A DNA stretch of 64,000 nucleotides from Brasenia schreberi (Eukaryota; Streptophyta; Magnoliopsida; Nymphaeales; Cabombaceae): NCBI GenBank assembly GCA_036023115.1, contig JAYKKT010000086.1, positions 10,059,501-10,123,500 of the forward strand, in the 5' to 3' direction. The notes beneath the pieces were generated by a model. It did not search any database and was not told where the DNA came from. It worked only from the letters and a program-made list of their open reading frames with translations. A program made the position numbers and the translations under genes. Shown piece by piece: positions 58,651 through 64,000 of the stretch (the first letter of the stretch is position 1; the number at the start of each line of letters is the position of its first letter).

Positions 58651-60042
58651 TTAGACTCGGAATAGGAGATCTAAATCGTAGGTCTCTTCTAAGACAAGCT
58701 CTGGGGCACCCTTGACCCAGGTGGTCACAGGGGGTGGCTCCGGCGGTATTCGGGGAGTATAGCCGATCCCATATCGGCTTGGATTGGGCCTAGGAAGGAT
58801 GGGCTCTAGGAGACCCTGGTTCTGTGCCCCTAGACTTTTGTAGGGCATGTAGCCCATGTTTAATAACATGTTCCATGACTTTTTGTTTTTTGAAAAGGTT
58901 GGATACAATTCATGGTCCTGGAACATGCTATCGTCCATATTGTGCTCGTATGGCCTCTTGTCCAGGGGCTTTGGAAATAGGGAACGCTTGGGTTTTCCTA
59001 GGAGGATTAAAGTCAGGAGGGGGCCTGCTTTGGGCAGCCCCTTCACACATACAACCTTCCTAGGGTTGTTTAACACGAGCCGAGGTGGCTCAACCATAAT
59101 TTGCCCCAGGTTAGCCTCATGGGCCTGGGAGCTTGATAAACAAGGAGAGTTTATGATCCCCTGAAGCTGTGGGTGACTCTCACCTAGGATCACTACGTCC
59201 TGGTCCCTAAAAGGGATCATGACACACCTGTGGAAGGTAGATGGCACAGCGCACAAACTGTGTATCCATGGCCTTCCCAGCAACAGGTTATAATGGGGGT
59301 GGATGTCCAAGACATGGAACACCCCCGTGTGTTCGATCCCTCCCATTTCCATTGGGAGTTTGATGGATCCTAAAGGCCTAGACGCATTTCCATCGTATCC
59401 AGTGATAACGATGGGGCTTGGGTCTACTGAAGTCAAGGTGACTCCGATTTTGTACGCCACATGAAGTGGAAGGATGTTGAGCCCTCCTCCACCATCAACT
59501 AGGCACCTGTCCAGAGAGTGGTTGTTTAGAACCACCTCGATATGCAGGGCCTGGTTATGGGTTTCGTAGGGTCTATTTACATCATCTTCCGAAAAAGTGA
59601 TGGGCGATTTTGCTCCTAACAAAGCCACTTGGGCAAACAAGGATTCCGGACTTATGTTCGAATCAACCTTGGCCCTTTCTAGAATTTTCTCTAATACAAG
59701 TCTATGCCTAGGCGAGGTTTTTATAAGCTCTAAGATAGACATGTGAATAGGAATCTTTGAAAGGTGGTTTTCGAAATCATAAGGATTTAGGATGACTTTG
59801 TCCTTATCTGCTTTTGGCAGACCACTAGGGATACATGCTTTTGAGGGGCCAAGCACACTGACCACCTTTTGAGCACCTTGAAGGTGCGGGGGTTGATAGA
59901 TCCTCCCGGATCTAGTGACTTCCCCCACGACCAGCCTAGGGTTCGCGCTAAACTTGGCTCTAAGGATGAGCTGAGGAGAACCTTGGATTTTTAAAACTGG
60001 TTTTACCGGGGTTTCCACTCTTGGTGGTCCCCGAATGGCGAC
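58651..60042 (-). pseudogene. Element F protease and G-patch-like region
   Basis: 455 residues are open (60018-58651). The active-site loop is SLDRCLVDGGGGLNILPLHVAYKIG. GYDGNASRPLGSI and LLLGRPWIHSLCAV follow in order. The G-patch-like block SWNMLLNMGYMPYKSLGAQNQ...YGIGYTPRIPPEPPP lies near 58880-58730. The frame is the same as gag but separated by a TAA at 60045-60043 (CAA in A and E). Gag and protease were therefore one polyprotein of about 950 residues in the intact element. The frame ends in LLFRV and TAA, 25 nt before the pol ATG. Confidence 0.93.
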
Positions 60043-61520
60043 TTAGGCAGGTTTCTTGTATAGCACAAGAACGGGCGCACAAGTGGGTTGACCAGGTTCT
60101 GGTTCTTGCGCTAGTTCCTTGGAAATGGTGAGGGTACATACCTCCTTTCCTTTCCCACTGCCACTGGCGTGTTTGGGAAAGGGTTCCTTGATGATAGCTT
60201 GAGGTGGCTCAGGTTCCGCAGTGACCTGGAGCCGGCCTTCTGCTATCAAGTTCTCAATTTTATTTAAGAGGGAGAAGCAACGTTTGGTATCATGGCCTTT
60301 GAGCCGATGATACTTACAAAATCGGTTTAAATACCCCCCTTTGGAAGTGACTCCTTCGGGGATTTCAGGGAGTTCTATCATGCCCTGGGCAAGTAGGAGG
60401 TCTAGGACCTCTGACACAGGTTGCCCCAGCGGAGTATACTCCCGTTTTTCAACCGGTTTTTGAAAATTTTGCTCCCTCTTATTTTCTAACTTTTCAAAAT
60501 TTTTGGAAGTGCCCGCCACGCCTGGATCCACCCGGACATTGGCGATTTTATGGGGCTTTGCCCCTTTGTCCATCGTGGGTAGCCCGTATGTGATGGGCTT
60601 TCCCAAGCGGGTTTTGGAAACGGTACTTCCTTTCCACAAGTGATCGTATGTCCCTTTTCGCAAGTTGGTTTCGAAAAGGGAGGCCTTTTTTATCAACTTA
60701 TGGAAAGTTGAAATCTCATGAAGCGAGAGAAGGGTTTTTAACTCACTTTTGAAATTATCCAGGATGAGCATTACTGCGCATCCTTCGGATATGGGCTCTC
60801 GCACTTGGCCCAAAAGCGACCTCCATCTTATAATGAAGGCATGTACGTCTTCGTTCATGCCTTGCTTTGTATCCCTTAAGGTATTCAGGGTTGGCGTGAC
60901 TTCTACGTTGTGTGCAAATCTTTGCATGAAGCAATTCGCTAACTCTTTAAAAGTAGCGATCTGGCTTAAGTCGTAGGAAGCCAGCCATTTGGCAGCTGTG
61001 CCTTTAAGGGATAGAGGGAACCAATACACCCATTTCATCGAGTCCTTTTTCTTCTTATGGGCTCGACGTGAGAAAAGCTGCAAGTGAGACCTAGGGTCTC
61101 CCATGCCATCATACCGATGGAAGTTCGGTATTTCATCGTCACTGTCTGTTTCGTAATCCATAGGAAGGAAATCAGACAGGGCGTAGCTCCTTTTCTCTTT
61201 ATTCTGCCCTTTCAACAACTGCTGTAGGGCTTTACGATCCTTTTGTGTGAAGGACTCGTGGTATTGGTTGCCTTCCATTACGGAGGCCTCTTTGTGCTTG
61301 CGAGGTTTTTCAGATTTCTTTTTAGGCCTTTGTTCACCGTTTGATGAACATGAATCGCCTACTTCAGCCTCTTGGCTGAGAGCATCGATTTTGGCCTCAA
61401 ACTCCCTTCTCAAGTCCTCGATTTCATCTAGTTTTATTTTTTTTTGAAAATCTTCCTAGAGTGAGAACTTGATGCGCATGAGCCTTGGCTCGACACTTCA
61501 CTTGGATTGGATTTTGACAA
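60043..61520 (-). pseudogene. gag: Element F gag
   Basis: The expected start codon is TTG (61520-61518) where A and E have ATG. The N-terminal 35 codons are also disturbed by a T run near 61437. From 61413 the frame is open for 456 residues: LRREFEAKIDALSQEAE, the SYALSDFLPMDYE motif, the capsid domain (SHLQLFSRRAHKKKKDSMKWVYW; EDVHAFIIRWRSLLGQ) and the zinc knuckle CKYHRLKGHDTKRC (about 60315-60275). It ends in TAA at 60043. This is the longest Gag reading frame in the window. Confidence 0.94.
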
Positions 61521-61642
61521 GCTTTTCAAGCTTTTTCAAAATGTCCTAAGTACAAGCAAAGAAAACAAGTTAAAATGATACCTTTTTACAAAATTTTCGC
61601 AAGACTTCTATTTAAAACAAACTCGATTTTTGAAAGGCTCAC

Positions 61643-61660
61643 GTCCCACCGGGGGTGCCA
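61643..61660 (-). other. Primer binding site of element F
   Basis: The minus strand reads TGGCACCCCCGGTGGGAC, one change from A and E, five nucleotides after the LTR end. Confidence 0.85.
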
Positions 61661-61665
61661 ATCTC

Positions 61666-63464
61666 TGTAAACGCGCGAAAATCCAACGCCTCTTGCCTCT
61701 TTTCAGGGCTCGGAGCGGATCCTCTCGTACGTCTAAGGCCTATGTATGCAAACAGGGCGTGCCAGCTAGCTTACCTAAGCGTGGATCAGTCTGTACGCAA
61801 GTGAGCTCTTGTCGTCGCAGACCTTCTTGCACCGATGAGCAAGGGTCAGTCTGTACGCTTTGCAAAAAATCGAGTTTTTTGGGATAGAAAGCCTACGAAG
61901 CGGTTCGAGGTATCTATTTCGGGTCTTTTAAATGCGATTGCATGCGTGGATTTGCACGTGCCTAAGTCTTTTCTTTTATCCCTTTTCGGGCCACCTAGTT
62001 TGTGTGTTATGAACACTCCACTACATGGGCGAATTCGAGCGGGGCTTGCTTTGATGCAATATGCGTCCTACCTCGTGGTATGGCGTAGATGCAATGCAAA
62101 CTCACGCTACTCCAAAGGGAAAACCCGAAATGTAAAGACAATACTGAAGGGAAATAACCGAAGGGAAATGACTTGTAAAGTAAGTGCCGAAGGGAGATAT
62201 GTATATAGAGTATGTATATGAGCCCTTACTCGGGTCTTGCAAATAAGAGCGAAGGCTCAATGTGGGTGCGTGCTTCAATTGAAAGACTTACACACACGAC
62301 ATGAAATAAAACCCAAATATAAATTGCATGGCCCATAGACTAGGGCTAGGTGGGTAGATTGAGGGCTAGGGGTGGTTTAGGGGTTTAGGGCTAGGTTAGG
62401 TGGTTGGATTTTAGGGTGAGGTTTAGTGAGCTAGGTTAGGTGGTTAGGCTAGGTTTAGGCTAGGTTTAGGGAAATTAACCTAGGTTTAGGGAAGGATTAG
62501 GGAAGTGGGTTAGGTGATTAGGTTGGGATTAGGCCGGGATTAGGGAAGTGGGTTAGGTGATTAGGTTCAGATTAGGGGTGGATTAGGGTGGTAGGCTAGG
62601 ATTAGGTGTTTTGGGTTAGGTTTAGGTGAAGGAGCTCCCTTTGTATGGCCCATAGACCTTAACCACCTCATGTTGGTGCAGCCCTAGGTTAGGTTTTAGC
62701 TAATTACAAGCTTAAACCCACTCAATTAGGCTAACCCACATGATTAACCCCAAACTTGACACACAAGTCAAGCTTAATTACAACACTCTTGATATTTTCC
62801 ATCCCCACTCTCTCTCATGCCCATGATCCCACGTGAATTTCAAGTGGGCCCCACCTCCATTTATGAGAAGGTGATGTGGGCCATGGATATGGGTATTGGA
62901 TTGGATCTCTGGATCCAAATCCAAATCCAAGTCCACATATGGGTTTGGATTGGGATCTGGATATATATGGTCCAGATCCAATCCAAACTGAACTCTGACT
63001 CCTTCGAGCTGGGTTCGAAACGGACGATTTGTGCGGGGCCTGACAGCATCAGTACTCCGTCTGCATTGGGTCTTCGCCAATATGGTCGTCCGCCTCCGTT
63101 TCTGCCTTCCGGAGATGACTTCAAATGACATTTTGATAAGAACAGTGTCTTGGACGTTCGAGATCCTGGGGATGTGAATCAGATACAAGAGTTGTTGTGC
63201 CGGGCTTGACGTATGCTCCGGTTCCGGGCTCTTCTTAGCTCTCCTGGTCCTGTCTGGATTAGGCCAAGCTGCCTTGGGGTTTCAAAAACGTGTTTTAAAA
63301 GGTTTTCGAAAGCCATATTATATATTTTTGAAATACAGAGTTTAAAACGTATGTACAGGGTTGTCTAGAAGGCTCCTGGGTTTCCAGACTCAAAATAGCC
63401 CTTTGGGGCTGCTTATACAAAACCAGATTTGTTTAAGAATTCGTGGGATTTCGGGGTGTTTACA
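61666..63464 (-). repeat. 5' LTR of element F, shortened to 1799 bp
   Basis: Both ends are intact (TGTAAACACCCCGAAATCCC at 63464; GCGCGTTTACA at 61666). Compared with the 3' LTR, about 1.6 kb between AAATTGCA (62328) and the CTAACC-rich region are missing, including the tandem array, both GTAAGT sites and the TATATAA box. A smaller deletion lies near 61780. Confidence 0.93.
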
Positions 63465-64000
63465 GATTTCTCTACACTTAGAGGGGTTGAATTCTATGCC
63501 CCTTTGGCTTACCATAAAGCCCAAGAGCTTACCGGATTCTACTCCGAAAACGCATTTTTGAGGGTTTAGCTTTACTTTGCAAAGTCTACGCCTTTCAAAA
63601 ATTTTTTGTAAACATTTGATATGGGTGCATCGAGTTTTTGATTTAGCCAAAAGATCATCCACATATACCTCTACGAGTTCATGAATTTGATCGTGAAAGA
63701 TCGTAGTCATGGCTCTTTGGTAGGTGGCGCCGGCATTTTTCAAGCCAAAGGGCATGACTGTATAGCATTATGTGCCCCAAGGTGTGGTGAAAGCAGTTTT
63801 AGCCTAATCTCTTGGGGCTAATTTGATTTGGTTCTATCCTGAATAGCCATCCATGATAGAAAACATTTCATGATTTGCAGTACTATCGACTATCAAATTA
63901 ATGTTAGGTAAAGGAAAGTTATCCTTTGGAGTGGCTTTGTTCAGGTTTCTAAAATCGATGCATATTCGAATTTTCTCATTGGATTTTCGAACTACAACAA
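63465..64000 (-). pseudogene. pol: Element G pol fragment: reverse transcriptase
   Basis: The minus strand codes the RT core, cut by the right window edge. FGLKNAGATYQRAMTTIFHDQIHELVEVYVDDLLAKS is readable at about 63740-63640, so the YVDD box is intact. KVKLNPQKCVFGVESGKLLGFMVSQRGIE follows to about 63490. A stop lies just upstream of the open stretch (63756-63758). The text stops at the 5' LTR of F and resumes at 50267. Confidence 0.92.

Larger units (their letters stand above)
50268..63464 (-). mobile_element. Element F: most complete Ty3/gypsy (Tat-like) element
   Basis: Both LTRs, primer site, gag, protease/G-patch, complete pol with integrase, hairpin and polypurine tract are present in the expected order on the minus strand. 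Flanks GATGG (left) and GATTT (right) fit a decayed 5-bp duplication, and the flanking text joins the RT gene of element G (ATGTCTATGATGG / CACTTAGAGGGG). Where both LTRs are present, the 600-700 bp next to the U3 end differ at about 13 positions by eye, so F is comparatively young. The breaks are one frameshift and three stops in the main frames, plus the lost gag ATG and a deletion near the integrase end. Confidence 0.95.

Overview
This 64-kb window looks like a repeat-filled intergenic block of a large plant (probably angiosperm) nuclear genome. I find no host protein gene and no tRNA, rRNA or CRISPR locus. Almost every base belongs to LTR retrotransposons of one Ty3/gypsy group. The coding parts show a CX2HX5HX4C-type zinc knuckle in Gag, a retropepsin with D-G-G at the active site, a G-patch-like module after the protease, a YVDD reverse transcriptase, a first RNase H, a second (archaeal-type) RNase H, and an integrase with HHCC finger, DDE core and a C-terminal GPY module. 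The double RNase H points to the Tat/Ogre-like lineage. A 5'-truncated RTE-type LINE is also present. The species cannot be named from the sequence.

The layout is a set of nested insertions. I call the elements A-G, the solo LTRs S1-S4 and the LTR scraps X and Y. Element A (minus, 1-8433, cut by the left window edge) sits in the 5' LTR of element D (plus, 8434-14910). D carries a LINE tail (11186-11578) and itself sits in an LTR scrap X (14911-15180). A reverse-oriented scrap Y (15181-16440) follows. Element C (plus, about 16441-49844) is the backbone of the centre. Its pol gene is split by solo LTR S1 (21579-23762), by solo LTR S2 (23970-30253, which itself contains solo LTR S3 at 25796-28936) and by element E (30800-41353). 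Its 3' untranslated region is split by solo LTR S4 (42941-46251). C is inserted in the RNase H region of element G (minus), and element F (minus, 50268-63464, both LTRs present) is inserted in the RT region of G. G therefore shows only as 49845-50267 and 63465-64000.

Target-site duplications support the nesting: GAAGT for S3, ATAAT for E, AGTCT for S4, an 11-bp repeat for the LINE, and imperfect ones for S1, S2 and F. Removing the inserts restores a continuous pol order in C. All coding regions are broken by stops, frameshifts or deletions; many stops can be explained by C-to-T (or G-to-A) transitions. None of the elements looks autonomous now. F is the most complete and probably among the youngest.

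The most interesting signals lie outside the protein domains. A U5 stem-loop has a compensatory base change between subfamilies. Splice-acceptor-like motifs lie directly before gag and before a conserved pol ATG, with GTAAGT donor-like sites in the LTR leader. A 110-bp array in the LTR varies in copy number. A promoter palindrome lies beside a TATA box, and the TATA appears to have moved between subfamilies. A hairpin lies just before the polypurine tract, and element D has its own repeat-rich internal region.
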